Origin: Trifolium pratense
Taxonomy: Eukaryota; Streptophyta; Magnoliopsida; Fabales; Fabaceae
NCBI RefSeq assembly: GCF_020283565.1
Contig: NC_060061.1
Location: 41,391,362 to 41,455,361, forward strand
Direction: 5' to 3'
Length of the DNA: 64,000 nt
Shown here: piece by piece, positions 11,103 to 22,177 of the stretch
Layout of the letters: each line of letters begins with the position of its first letter
Numbering within the stretch: position 1 is the stretch's first letter
Made by a program: the position numbers and the translations under genes
The notes under the pieces: generated by a model
Told to the model about the DNA's origin: nothing
Databases searched by the model: none
What the model saw: the letters and a program-made list of their open reading frames with translations, nothing else

Positions 11103-13182
11103 CTAACAAGAATGACCACTACAGGAGGCCGTCTCCAAAGCCATCATGCGACTTTGGAATTCTTCAAACTTTATTTCCAATGATCTGGTTCTCGCAGTTG
11201 ACGCAGTAGTCTCGGCTCTAGCAGCATCAGCATCTGCACGTGTTGTAGCAACCTCAGCTCTAGCAGCCTCAGCATCTGCACGTGCTGCAACAGCCTCAGC
11301 TCTAGCAGCTTCAATGATCTGGTTCTCTGCCCTATTGTGAGGTGCCTCTGCCTCATAAATCAGGTTTTTATACTTAAGGTTTTTAGCCAAGTGTCCAGTA
11401 CCATAACATATTCCCCGAGACTTACCCTTGGAAACATCTTTCCATATTTGAATTTTTTACCAAAGACATTGTACCATATTTCAGCATGGTAAAAATATAG
11501 AAGAAACACAACATTCTGAGTTTATAAGAATGCCATGCGAATGCAAAATTATAAGATTAACATTGAACATGATTATAATTGTTGCATCTCAAATCAATAA
11601 TGTATAAAGATATATACAAGGAAATAAAGAAAAAAGGAAATGCCACAATCACATGGCAGCAAATATCATTTCAGATGCAACAGAAATATCTCTGTTACTT
11701 CCAAGATGATAATAGAAAACATAACACAAGAAGCATTGAAGCAAGAAATCATTAGCATATAACCACCCACACTAAAGCATTGAAACTGCAGCAACAAAAG
11801 TCTCTTGAAATTCATTTGACATGATACAAAACAGCCCCATGAAGCCTTCAACAATGTTTTTATATTAAGTTTCAACTATTATACCTTATATCTCATTTCA
11901 CAATATATATAATTCTTGCTAATGGTAGTATCGACCAATCTAAAATAATTATGCACTTTCAAGTTTTGGCACTTGTTTTTTTTCTTTTTTTGCAAAAGCA
12001 AAGAGGATTGCAGTTTGCACAAATCAAGGCCTACTTCTGACTATTTTTCTCTACAAAATCTGAACATATACATATTTATTTCAGTGAACTATTTGTTCAT
12101 TCTTACGAACAAATCATACCTCAACTTTAACCAATATAACAGATCATATGTTTTCTTATTTTCTTATGAACTATATGATTATTCTTATGTTATAATTTCA
12201 TGCTTTTAGTTAAATATTGACTTACATGAGTTTTCTCCAAACGACGATCAACCCACTCGCCGGTCGTCTTTTTGTGGGTGACCACAAAAAGTTCACCGGG
12301 CTCGACAGGTCTCCCAAGCTTAGAAACCCATAAATAAAATCAGTGTGATTACAAATATTTACGCAAAATTTAAATATAATGAATTGCATAATGTAAGAAC
12401 GGATTGAATACATACCATGTCAAGTGTAATGTCATGATGAGCTTTACGACCCGTGGTATGGACGACTGCCCCACCTTTACTTGAAGCTCGATTAATCTTA
12501 TTTCGTTCTGAGCGCGTCTTGAAATCTTCTTCCTCCCAACGGTCAGTGAGATACTTCTATCCGTGTTCATCCACGCGGGTTTTTTATTCTTCTTCCTTAT
12601 CTTGGTAAGAATATCGGTCAAACATTTGCCTCATTTTTTATGAAATGTGGTTTTAATTTGTTGCGCGTGGTGGGATGCCCATGAAGCTAACATCAAAAAT
12701 AATAAAATAATAATTTGTTACATATAGGCTCAACAAAGTCATCAAATCACCACAAAATTATCAAATCACCACAAAATTAATTATGTCTTACTCCAAATCT
12801 TTCAAACCAAATTGTTTTATCTTTTTCTAGGGTGATATCACTATAGCAAGTGATATTGTCTGAAAAAGTCGGTTCTATAACACGCCTAATCGCTGCAGCA
12901 GCCACATGGCTTGGAGTAAACCTAAAAACACATCAAGCAATTCAAATGACAAGTCAAATCATGCAATTCAAATGACACAAAACAGTTCCAACAGTCTACA
13001 AGAGTTCCAACACTACTCCAATTTGAATTAACATGGAATTTTAACTAAATTATGAGCAATCATAATAAAATTAGTGACTTAATTTAACATAAGGTTAATC
13101 ATATGATCTTACCTGGTACAAATACGACGTATAATGACCTTCCCACAAGTATCTTTATCATGGTTGTCCCCCTCCTCATCCT
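11103..13182 (-). pseudogene. Transposase_24 (Ptta/En/Spm-type) pseudogene
   Basis: Reading the minus strand, plausible exons separated by GT..AG introns encode recognisable pieces of the plant Ptta/En/Spm transposase family. They are 13113-13182 (GKVIIRRICTR), 12792-12921 (TPSHVAAAAIRRVIEP..IWFERFG), 12416-12686 (KGGAVVHTTGRKAH), 12226-12318 (GELFVVTHKKTTGEWVDRR) and about 11103-11449 (SRGICYGTGHLAKN, then an Ala/Arg/Glu coiled coil). Junctions at 12415, 12318 and 12225 are phase 0. The 12416-12686 exon has in-frame stops and a frameshift between its two halves, so the protein cannot be made whole. It is the accessory or DNA-binding type of CACTA product; no DDE catalytic domain is seen. Exon limits are by eye. 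Confidence 0.7.
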
Positions 13183-13994
13183 CTTGTTAGGCAAATCATT
13201 CAAACCCCAAATATAGAAATTATCAACAAAAATACAAAAAATTATGCCAAACAAAATAAAATGATTTACTCCTTGAGAGGCATTTTATCAAACAGATACA
13301 AGACAGTAAGGTGGGTAGAAAAATCAGAACAAAATTAATTTGTAACTCAAAGATTATTGTGTTGTCATCAGTTCATCTCTTGTTTGACCCATAAAACGCG
13401 GTATAGAAACAAGCTAAAGAGAAACAACATGCAATCAATCAATACATTGGAACGACAGAGAGATGAAGTTACTACATACCTTGGAAATGCAAAGAACGAC
13501 AGAGAACGGCGGAGGGGTTTTGGTTCTTCAACAGAGTAGGGTTTAAAGCAGAAGAACCGAGAGATTGACGGATTGTGCTTCCAGATTAAACAGCGGCGAA
13601 GGAGAATAAACGGTAGCGGAGGAGATTGAACAGCGGAGGAGGATTGAACGACGGTGTATTGTGCGATTAGGTCGTCGGAATCGTCTCACTCATTTTGCTT
13701 TTCGTTTTTGTGAAATGTTATGTTTTTGGGAAAATATGTGTGTTAAGAAACAAATTTGTGAAAAAAAAATTATGATATAAAATTTAAAATGTTATTATAA
13801 GAGTGGGAATGAAAAAAAAATGTGGGAAAATGAAAATTTGTGAAAAACATTTGGCGCTTAACAATTAGTTTCTTTTTTTATATTTAATTTAATTAAATAT
13901 AGAGTCCGCCACAATAGATGCTAAGGTTATGCATTTCTTCTTTTTTTCATAGCGTCTCATAGTGTCCCAAAAAGCAGACTCTATATTTAAATAA

Positions 13995-14169
13995 GGGTCA
14001 TGCTAACCGGTGCCCCCCGGGCACTGGTTAAGGAAACCAAGATTAGAAAGTTTTGAAAAGAAAATAACACTTTTTAAACTTTCGAGAAGTTGACTGCACA
14101 AATTCCAATACCAAATTACTATTTTTGCATCCTTAACTAGTGCCCCGGGGGCACTGTTTAGCATTTTCC
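13995..14169. mobile_element. 175-bp MITE with 9-bp target duplication (Mutator-like)
   Basis: It is flanked by a perfect 9-bp duplication, TTTAAATAA (13986-13994, 14170-14178). The ends are GGGTCATGCTAAC and GTTTAGCATTTTCC. Each arm contains a GTGCCCC..GGGGCAC hairpin. The same family occurs at 44520-44695. It sits inside the CACTA element and is therefore younger. Confidence 0.85.
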
Positions 14170-14749
14170 TTTAAATAATCAATTAAAATTTAAATTTAAA
14201 ATAAAAACACACTAGCATCTGTCATGCAGACTCAAATGAGACGCTAGTAGTAGTAGCGTCCAGACACTAAAAATTTTGAAGCTAAACAACAGTTTTGTTG
14301 TAGTTAGTAGGGGTAAATTTGAAATTTTTAAAACATATGGGAGGAAGGAATTTTATATTCCTAGCTTTTAGATGTCATTTGATATTTCTTAAATTTAACT
14401 TGGACAAAACACTTTATAAATTTCATAATTTAGATAGAAGGATTTGACTTACTTCAAAAAATTATTTACCTCAAAACATTCCCAACCAAACACAAAAAGT
14501 TTTTTAATTACTCTTAGAGTGAGTTTGGATGGGGGAATTTTTTGAGGGAATTCAAATGATTTGAGGTGAATTCCATTGTTTGGATGATAATTTGAAGAAT
14601 TTTCAAAATGATGGAAATTTATGAAGTATTTTGTTCAAGTTAAATTTAGAGAATTTCAAAATGACACCTAAAACCAAAGAATTTGAAATTTCTTCTTCTC
14701 TATAAACTTTTAAAATTTACTAAATGATCATAAAACCTAAAACTAGCCA

Positions 14750-15505
14750 AAAAAAACATAAAATCGGCAGAAAAAACCTAAAATCGGCAAAAAAACAAAA
14801 AATCGACTATAAACCCGAATATTGGCCGAAAACCCAAAACATCGATAGAAAAACCTAAAATCGGCCAAAATTTCAAAAATCGATTATAAACGCTAAAATC
14901 GCCCGAAAATCAAAAAATTGCTTGAAAACCCAAAAAATCGGCCGAAAACCTAAAATCGGCCAAAATCCCAAAAATCGACTATAAACCCAAAAAAATCGGC
15001 CAAAATCACAAAATTTGACTTTAAACCCTAAAATCGTCCGAAAAACCCAAAATCGACCGAAAAACATAAAATCGACCGAAAAACTTAAAATCGTCCAAAA
15101 ATCCTAAAATCGACTATAAACCCTAAAATCGGCTGAAAACCCAAAAAATCGGCCAAAATCCCAAAAATCGACAATAACCCCAAAAAAATCGGCCAAAATC
15201 GCAAAATTTGACTTTAAACCCTAAAATCGGTCGAAAAACCTAAAATCGACCGAAAAACTTAAAATCGTCCAAAAACCCTAAAATCGGCCGAAAAACTAAA
15301 AATCGTCGAAAAATCCTAAAATCGACTATAAACCTAAAATCGGCTGAAAACCCAAAAAATCGGCCGAAAAATCTAAAATCTTCCCTAAATCCAAAAAACT
15401 CGGCCGAAAACCTAAAATCGACCCAAAAGCCTGAAATCGGCTATAAACTCCAAAATCGGCTGAAAAACCTAAAATTGACCGAAAACCCAAAAATTGACCA
15501 TAAAC
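14750..15505. repeat. Minisatellite, forward half
   Basis: Tandem degenerate units of the form CCTAAAATCGGCCGAAAA and AATCGACTATAAACCC, about 15-25 bp each. Confidence 0.9.
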
Positions 15506-15507
15506 CC

Positions 15508-15840
15508 ATTTTTCGGCCGATATTAGGGTTTATAGTCGATTTTTGGGTTTTTCGGTCGATTTTTCGTTTTTCGGTCGATTTTAGGGTTTATAGTCGATTT
15601 TTGGGTTTTTGGCCGATTTTGGTTTTTCGACCGATTTTTTGGGTTTAGGGTCGATTTTTGGTTTTTCGACTGATTTTTTGGGTTTTCGACCGATTTTAGG
15701 GTTTTTGGTCGATTTTAGGTTTTTCAGCCGATTTTGTGTTACGATTGATTTTAGGGTTTTTGGCCGATTTTTTCGGCCGATTTTATGGTTTTTGGCCGAT
15801 TTTAGGTTTTTCCGCCGATTTTCGGTTTTTCAGCCAATTT
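15508..15840. repeat. Minisatellite, inverted half
   Basis: The same units in reverse orientation (GGCCGATTTTAGGGTTT). With the preceding half they form a very large imperfect palindrome. Confidence 0.9.
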
Positions 15841-16348
15841 TATTAAAATAAATAAAATTAAATGAAGGAAATTCAATTACATTACCCAAACAAAGAATTT
15901 TACAATTGACGGAATTTCAACACTTTATCCAAACACTGGAATTTGAAAATCAAGGGAATTCAATTAAATCAATTGAATTACCTAGTATTTAAAATCCATT
16001 GGATTTCTAGAATCTCTCATCCAAAAAGAATTGTGGATAATTTAGTTCACATATGAAAATTGGGACGGGGGATTGGAGGTGAGAGTTGGAGGCGTCAATT
16101 GTTTGTGTAAGAAGAGGGGTTGGTCACCGAGTGTAATTCTCTTTTGGTTAACTGCACTATTTAGCTATTTGTGGCACATCTCAAACTAAAGAGGAAGTGT
16201 ATCGTTTAAGTTTTTTTTCCCTAAGTTTTGAGACTGTACTATTTAGCTATTCGTGGCACATCTTGAGCTAAAATAATGTTATCTTATTAAATAGATTTGG
16301 ATTTTTTTTGAAAAATATTTTGTGATAATAACAATGACAATTAAACTT

Positions 16349-16862
16349 AGAGTCATGATCCGTTGACATCGGGTATCAAACTTTGTTTTGACACCAAATC
16401 TAATCTGTTCATCCACGAACAAATTAGTTAATGATATGATACCGGGTATTGAACATTTATTAGTTGATGATATTAATTAAGTTTGTTTGGTTCAAAAAAA
16501 AATCCAATCTATTCATTTTTTTTAATCCAATGGTTGTCATCAATTCACTTAAAATATCATATGATTGTGTCTCTAGTGAATTAATTCTTAATTACCTGTT
16601 TTTTCTGAACCAAATCCTTAATAATAAATTAAAAAACCCTAATTAACTATGTTTAATTTTCGGCAATTATTATTATTATTATTATTATTATTATTTTGAT
16701 AAGCAATGTTAGTTATCATCAATTCACTTAAAATATCATATGATTGTGTCTCTAGTGAATTAATTCTTAATTACCTGTTTTTTCTCGACCAAATCCTTAA
16801 TTCACTGTCTTCATAAATAAATTAAAAAAAAACCTAATTCACTATGTTTAATTTTCGGCAAA

Positions 16863-16893
<31 letters not shown>

Positions 16894-17579
16894 TTCTTTT
16901 TTTTGACAAGCAATGTTAGTTATTAGTATATTACAATGTTATGTTAGTTGTTCTCTTTGTCAGGATTTGAACACTGACCTCCAACTTCTTAACTGTTAGC
17001 TCAAATAGCTTAACAAATTGAGCTACTCATCCCACCCCGACAAATATTATTATTAGTAATACTTCACAACTTAAGTTTAATTCATCGCTAATTTATCTAC
17101 AATCACAGTATACAACCATGAATTCATCATGTAATAGCTAGTGGTATTGCATCCTAAGGGTGGGAATTGGTGAAAACTTTAGAGGTGGTTGTTCTCTATG
17201 TCACCGTAAATTTGATGACATGAATGAAGAGACAAACCAAGAAATAGGAGACTACAAGCTTGCATCAAGAATGAAGAAAAATAGAAAGATGGAAGAAATT
17301 TTGTGTGTAAGATATGGACGAAATTAAGAAAAAGATTCAGAGAAGATGTGTCAAATATTTGAGCGAAAACCAAACACAGTGAATTAGGTTTTTTTTTTAT
17401 GAGGACAGTGAATTAGAGGTTTAGTTGAGAAAAATTAGGTAATTAGAAATTAATTCACTAAAGACACAGTCACGTGATATTTTAAGTGAATTGATCACAA
17501 CCATTAGATTAAAAAAATGAACGGATTAGATTTGTTGCCAAAATAAAATTTGACACCTGGTGTCAACGGATCGTTACTC
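16349..17579. mobile_element. Non-autonomous TIR element with internal tandem duplication
   Basis: The ends AGAGTCATGATCCGTTGACA and TGTCAACGGATCGTTACTC are inverted. The flanks carry TTAAACTT at 16341-16348 and 17580-17587 (7-8 bp). The inverted similarity extends inward with CAATTCACTTAAAATATCA (about 16541) and its complement near 17480. A roughly 185-bp block (about 16537-16720) is tandemly repeated at 16718-16925, each copy ending in an (ATT)n tract. A SINE is inserted at 16893-17038. Nothing coding. Confidence 0.7.
16893..17038 (-). mobile_element. tRNA-derived SINE
   Basis: On the minus strand an A-box-like segment GAGTAGCTCAATTTGTTAAG and a B box AGTGTTCAAATCCTG are spaced as in tRNA-derived SINEs, followed by a 3' A-rich tail (plus-strand T run at 16893-16904). 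The flanks share CGRCAAATATTATTATTA (16856-16873 and 17038-17055), a plausible target duplication. Confidence 0.65.
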
Positions 17580-17587
17580 TTAAACTT

Positions 17588-17940
17588 AAAAACAGTTTTA
17601 ATCATCTATTTTTATCAATCCACGATGAAGATGACTCTTTGTTCTCTTAAAATGATAAGAATTCTCCTATTTATCGGAAGGTATTTTTCAATAGTGCAAA
17701 TCCACCGAGTGATATTTTCGAATAATACAAAATTTACTACCGAATGGTATTTTCTAGTAATACAAAATTTACTGCAGTAAAAAAAATACAAATTTTACTA
17801 AACTATATTTTTCAGTACTATTTTTTTTTCCTAATGTGAACAATGCGGGAGACGAATATCGGTTTCCATCCACAATTAAGAGATGAGCTTTAATACTAAA
17901 AAAAAAGATTTTCTTTTGACACTCTACTCATTTTCTTGCA
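17588..17940. other. Intergenic, nothing recognised
   Basis: AT-rich, with short low-complexity runs only. Confidence 0.45.
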
Positions 17941-17972
17941 CGCCCTACAAAATTACAACAATACCTCTGTCA

Positions 17973-18091
17973 GCTACTTAAGTAGCGAAACATCCTACTA
18001 GATTTGTTTCTTTTATAACATTCGATACTTAAGTAGAGAATATTATAAAAATAAGAAATTTGTTAAATATACCGTCGGCTACTTAAGTAGC
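17973..18091. promoter_or_regulatory. Three spaced TACTTAAGTA palindromes upstream of SGF11
   Basis: Perfect 14-bp palindromes GCTACTTAAGTAGC lie at 17973-17986 and 18078-18091, with the shorter core TACTTAAGTA at 18026-18035 between them (spacings about 52 bp). They are 150-270 bp upstream of the SGF11 leader exon. They could be binding sites for a symmetric DNA-binding factor or relics of a transposon end. Confidence 0.35.
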
Positions 18092-18224
18092 GGAACGAGA
18101 AAGTTGTAAGTCGCATTAGAAACCAATAGAATGGCAAATCCAAGTTCAGCCCACTTCCTTTTGAAAAGGCCCATCAACTAACTCAGCATTTCTACCAAGA
18201 AAAAAAAAACACAAACAAAAAAAA

Positions 18225-18343
18225 AAGCGCTTCCCATTCTCATCAGAAACGAGTTGGAGTCGCACTGAACTCAACTCGCCGGAGTTCTCGTTCGCACCAC
18301 GATTCTGCGATTGGTCCCTAAAGCGAAGCGGTTAACAACGTAG
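18225..18343 (+). other. SGF11: SGF11 5' leader exon (approximate)
   Basis: A GC-richer, non-coding block ends in a good splice donor (ACGTAG|GTTTGA at 18343/18344). The next acceptor is TTTATTAAG|ATCC at 19789/19790, 24 bases before the start codon. The 5' limit is a guess from the base-composition change. A leader intron of about 1.45 kb follows and contains a TRIM solo LTR and a SINE. Confidence 0.5.
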
Positions 18344-18834
18344 GTTTGAATTTTCTGTAATTGTTATTTACTTTACTTTTGCTCTCTAATGTTTAACTAG
18401 AGATCAGAGAAATTGAAAATTGTGGAGAATATGATCTTTTATGCATTTACAGTAAAACAAAAATCTGTGTAAATGAGATATCCATATCAAGGATTTCAAA
18501 ATATAGGAATTTAGTTTGAGAAAATACTTTTTATTTTTTATTTTTTTTCCTTTCAAACATTTATGTAGGAGACATTAGAAGTAGTTTTTTTTTTTGACAC
18601 AAGACATTAGAAGTAGTTAAAATTTGTGCTTATGGTTTCCTATGAGGTGAAACATAATCAAAATGCAATATGTATATGATGACAGTGTTGTTGGTCACAG
18701 ATCGTGTAAAATAATGGTTTGTTTAAACTCCACTACGCCACATTTTAGTTGCGAGAACCGCTAAAGACGACACTTTGTAATAAATAGCGTATCACAAAAA
18801 CAATATCGATTTGTTCAAATTCTGCTACACTATA

Positions 18835-18954
18835 TGTTAGGACTTAAGCAATGAGGAGAGCCCAACCCGAAAGACTAGTCCAATAGGTGGGAGAATCTCA
18901 TGGCTTAAGTAACACACTGAGCACTTTGATATACTCGATGTGGGACTCCTAACA
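18835..18954. mobile_element. Solo LTR of a TRIM-like element (120 bp)
   Basis: Starts TGTTAGGACTTAAGC, ends GGGACTCCTAACA, and is flanked by the identical 5-bp duplication CTATA (18830-18834, 18955-18959). It lies in the leader intron of SGF11. A degenerate relative (CACTTAAGCACTCC..TAGGACTTCAGG) is at about 19995-20052. Confidence 0.8.
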
Positions 18955-19140
18955 CTATAGCTTCTATTTGACAACATTGTATGATGAGTATATTTTGGGT
19001 TATGGTTAAACTATATTTTCTTGTCAATTTTAATATAAATGTTGTTTCATTATGTTAAGATTTAAGACAATCTTTGCAAATTCATGTGCTAAAGGCGAAC
19101 TACTTGATCAATAGTATTACTTAAAGAGTTTTCCTTGTTA

Positions 19141-19341
19141 ACCCCTGGGGTTGGCCTGGTGGTGTAGGCTTGGGACCTAGGAGTGTGCTCCATTCTAGGT
19201 CTCAAAGTTTGAAACCCCTCGGTGCCAATTTATGTGTTGAGTCACTCCTTACAGAGGTTTGCCCTGACTTCAATTGGGCCCCCCAATAGTGAACGGTGGG
19301 ATTTAGTCTTTGGGCCGGATACCCAGTTTCCAGAAAAAAGA
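19141..19341 (+). mobile_element. tRNA-derived SINE in SGF11 leader intron
   Basis: It has an A-box-like segment GGTTGGCCTGGTGGTGTAGG and a B box AAAGTTTGAAACCC, and ends in an AGAAAAAAG tail. It is bounded by a diverged target duplication, AAAGAGTTTTCCTTGTTA (19123-19140) against AAAGAGCTTTCCTCGTTG (19342-19359). Resembles the Au-type plant SINE layout. Confidence 0.8.
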
Positions 19342-19813
19342 AAAGAGCTTTCCTCGTTGATTCTCAATTTGCCCTATTGATTATATATCTAGATCAATAC
19401 AGTTAAATGACTCCTGAATTGACATCTCCTTTTTGTATTTTTAAGCAATTGTGCTCTTTTTATTCTATTACAATTCCTATTTTCTTTGGCAAGCTTTACA
19501 TTATGAAATTTATATCTTTGTGTTGCGTATGGCCGTACAAATTCTAATACCTTCTATAGCACACCTAATGTCTTAGTATCTTGAGTTTCCAATGACGGAG
19601 TTTTTTTTGTTACATTTCTATTGATGGCTTTGTATAGTTTGAAAGTTCAAAGTTAAATTTGCTCAATACAATAGGAGCAAGTCATGCAGATATCAATATT
19701 GTTTTCTTTGGTAAATATGTTCTGTTTATTCTTGCCCATAAGCTTTTGTGCTTGTTTCTGACTTTCACCAGTAATTGCTGTTTATTAAGATCCAAAAGCC
19801 TCGGTTAGAAGTC

Positions 19814-22177
19814 ATGTCTGTTCCTAACGAGGAAAACTTGTCATCACAGTCACAGGTATGCTCTTCATTACGAGTAGACTTGTTTTTAGCATTAACTAAA
19901 TAATAGATATTGATGTCAATTCCCAACAAATTTCACAGTAAAAGTAGTTTATGTTACAAAGCATGTTTAAAAGCGTTGTCAAGAGGAAGAATCGTGGCAC
20001 TTAAGCACTCCATTGAGTACTCTATCTACTCCATGTAGGACTTCAGGCTTAGCAACTCCATAATAACCAAGTCTGTATCATATATGTTCTCTTGACACTG
20101 AACTCGGCGCTAAGTTTCGAGATTGTGCTGGTTGATTTTAATATAGTATTCCCTTTTGGAACAAAATACCAACTAAACTTAATTTTGTCTTTTGTTAAGA
20201 TGTTAAAATATTTATAACATTTTTATCATTGTTCTTTCCCTTCTTTTACTACTCCTATCCTCCCTAAAGTTACCAGCTGAAAAGATGTTGAAACAGAACA
20301 AACACGAGAATCAACCGTGAAGCGAAAGATTATGATCATTAATTAAAGAAATGACTTTGGGTTCAAAAAACAACTGTTGTCCGTATGTATATGAGAACAA
20401 TAATCTAATAAAAAAAGAATAGATTATAGATCTGCGTTCATCAGATTGCCCCTCTATAATGTGTTATTTTTATCGAGATAAAAAGAAAGCAAGAAGGAAA
20501 AAACAAATACACCTCAAGAGACCCATAGCATCAGCCAGTAAGGTGCCAGAAAAAGGAGGAGGGGAAAAATCCCAATCAAAAAACCTTGATCCATACTAGA
20601 GCCGTATTTGGCAAGCCAATTAGCACAAAATTTCTATCAAGGTATGTTGAAAACTGAGCTTCCAAGCATAATCCATGTAGACCGGATATGATTCATCAGA
20701 TGAGCATAAGGGTGGGTGTTCGGTACCCCTTCATCAATGAGAGAGCAACTTCAAATTCAGGTTTGCAGATACCTGGACTTCGGATGCAATTCACTACTTT
20801 GCACCCGTACTGATCCTTTATTAGATGGAGTTTCTCTACTTTCATTGCTACTCTATAGTCTAGAGAAATTTAAATTAAGTGAAAGACGGCTTGAGTCACG
20901 GCAGACGTAGAAAATCTATCTTGAACAGAGGTCCCGCTAAATCTACTTGCATATTTTTGTTTCAGAATAAGGATCTAGGAAATCATGAATATCATTCTTC
21001 ACCCTTGATTTTGTTAACATAAATGAATTACAACAAATGACATTAGAAGCTAGTCTAATTAAGTAGTCTACCTTTCTAGTATATTAGCATTTCTTTCTAT
21101 TGTGCATTGTCTCACTTGCTTGTGCCTAAAGTAATTACTTGTATGTCTGTGAATTGGAAGATTAGTAGTCAAATACTACCTTTGGTCCCAAATATAAGAA
21201 AAAGTTGGCTCAACAAAATTTGATGTATCTGGTCCATATTTTGAATCAGACATAAATTTTTGTTGACTCAATTTTTTCTTATATTTAAAACCAGAGGGAG
21301 TACTTACTAGTTATCTCTCTTATACTTGTTTAGTTATTTTCTTCAATTGGGATGTTTTGCAGCTTCCATCTCACTTTTTCTGGGATCTCCTTGATTCCAT
21401 TATAGTTGATGTGGCATCAGAGTGTCACAGAGTAGCCAAGCTGGGGCTTGATGCTAATTTGGAAGAAGATGATGAAGAATTGAAGTTATCCGCACAAGCC
21501 AGGGTTAGAGTGGCTGATCCTAGTAATAATAGTAATGAAGCAAATGGAAAGTACGTGGTTGACATATTCGGACAAACTCATCCTACAGTAGCAAATGAAA
21601 TATTCGAGTGCATGAATTGCGGCCGATCTATCGCGGCAGGGAGGTTTGCTCCTCATTTGGAGAAATGCATGGGCAAGGTTATTCTCTTTTCTCTCATAAT
21701 TGTTTATGGTGATCATATTTTTAGTAATATCTATGTACTTAATATTATTATTTTAATAGACTATGCTCAAGTACCAACAGTAATAGTGTAAAAAATTTTA
21801 TATTGACATTAAATGTGATCACATTAAACTGTTTTTTTTTTTTTTTTATCAAACATTAAACTGTTATGCCACTTTGTTATATTATTTCTTATAATCTACA
21901 CAATCTATGTAGTGAGATATTGTTCGACGTCCATGTAAATCGGTCTATGATCATTAAACACTAACATTATGACTATGCTAATACTCCACATCAGGGTAGG
22001 AAGGCTCGTTTGAAGGTAACAAGAAGCAGCTCAGGCGCACAGAACCAGAACCGGTATTCACGAGGAGGTTCTGTTTCTACACATACAAATCACTCTAGCA
22101 ACAATAGTAGCGTGAACCGGTTGGCAAATGGAAACGCCGGTTTCGAGGAGCACTCAAACGGGACAACCCATCCATGA
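19814..22177 (+). CDS. SGF11: SAGA-associated factor 11 (SGF11), deubiquitinase-module subunit
   Basis: Three coding exons, 19814-19855, 21363-21677 and 21995-22177, join in phase 0 to give 179 residues. Splice signals are CACAG|GTATG, TTGCAG|CTTCC, GGCAAG|GTTATT and CATCAG|GGTAGG. Residues 15-45 form an amphipathic helix (DLLDSIIVDVASECHRVAKL) that in this family docks with the ubiquitin protease and ENY2. The signature zinc finger is C97-x2-C100-x11-H112-x3-C116 (FECMNCGRSI..RFAPHLEKCMGK), followed by basic GRKARLK across the last junction. The C-terminal 50 residues are Ser/Asn-rich and probably disordered. In the family this nuclear subunit supports removal of ubiquitin from histone H2B. 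No frameshifts are seen; the 1.5-kb first coding intron contains a LINE fragment and a Stowaway MITE. Confidence 0.93.
20490..20720 (-). pseudogene. LINE RNase H-like C-terminal fragment in SGF11 intron
   Basis: Minus-strand frames read CANWLAKYGSSMDQGF and, in another frame, DWDFSPPPFSGTLLADAMG. These match the C-terminal RNase H region of plant LINE polyproteins. Stops and frame changes show it is dead. It is oriented opposite to SGF11. Confidence 0.65.
21176..21300. mobile_element. Stowaway-like MITE, 125 bp
   Basis: The ends CTACCTTTGGTCCCAAATAT and AACCAGAGGGAG are inverted, with TA on both sides (21174-21175, 21301-21302). It sits in the SGF11 intron 60 bp before the exon 2 acceptor. 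Confidence 0.75.

Larger units (their letters stand above)
10664..14303 (-). mobile_element. Decayed CACTA (En/Spm) element
   Basis: The ends are inverted copies: CTACAACAAAACTG plus TTTAGC on the left (10664), and GCTAAAC plus AGTTTTGTTGTAG on the right (ending 14303). CTACAAC ends with subterminal GCGTC/GACGC repeats (near 10684, 10723, 13950, 14251 and 14268) are typical of plant CACTA elements. The outermost bases have drifted (CC and AA instead of CA), so the 3-bp target duplication is unclear. The interior carries a Transposase_24-like pseudogene on the minus strand. A 9-bp-TSD MITE inserted into the right arm. The element interrupts an older inverted-repeat element whose arms lie on both sides. 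Confidence 0.75.
14515..16032. mobile_element. Foldback element filled with an inverted AAAATCGGCC minisatellite
   Basis: The arms start near GAGTTTGGATGG (14521) and end near CTCATCCAAAA (16025). Both contain GGAATTCAA-type blocks in inverted orientation. Between them lies about 1.1 kb of degenerate short repeats with an inversion point near 15508. No target duplication was resolved and the ends are approximate. ORFs read through the repeat (for example 14873-15067 and 15609-15851) are low-complexity artefacts. Confidence 0.65.

Noticed and set aside
11146..11356. Additional plus- and minus-strand ORFs over the Transposase_24 C-terminus
   Set aside because: Shadows of the Ala/Arg/Glu coiled-coil coding repeat in other frames.
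14873..15851. Aromatic-rich ORFs (GFRPIF-type repeats) on both strands
   Set aside because: They are translations of the AAAATCGGCC minisatellite, without biased codon use or a plausible start.
21486..21716. Minus-strand ORF over SGF11 exon 2
   Set aside because: Antisense shadow of a conserved exon.
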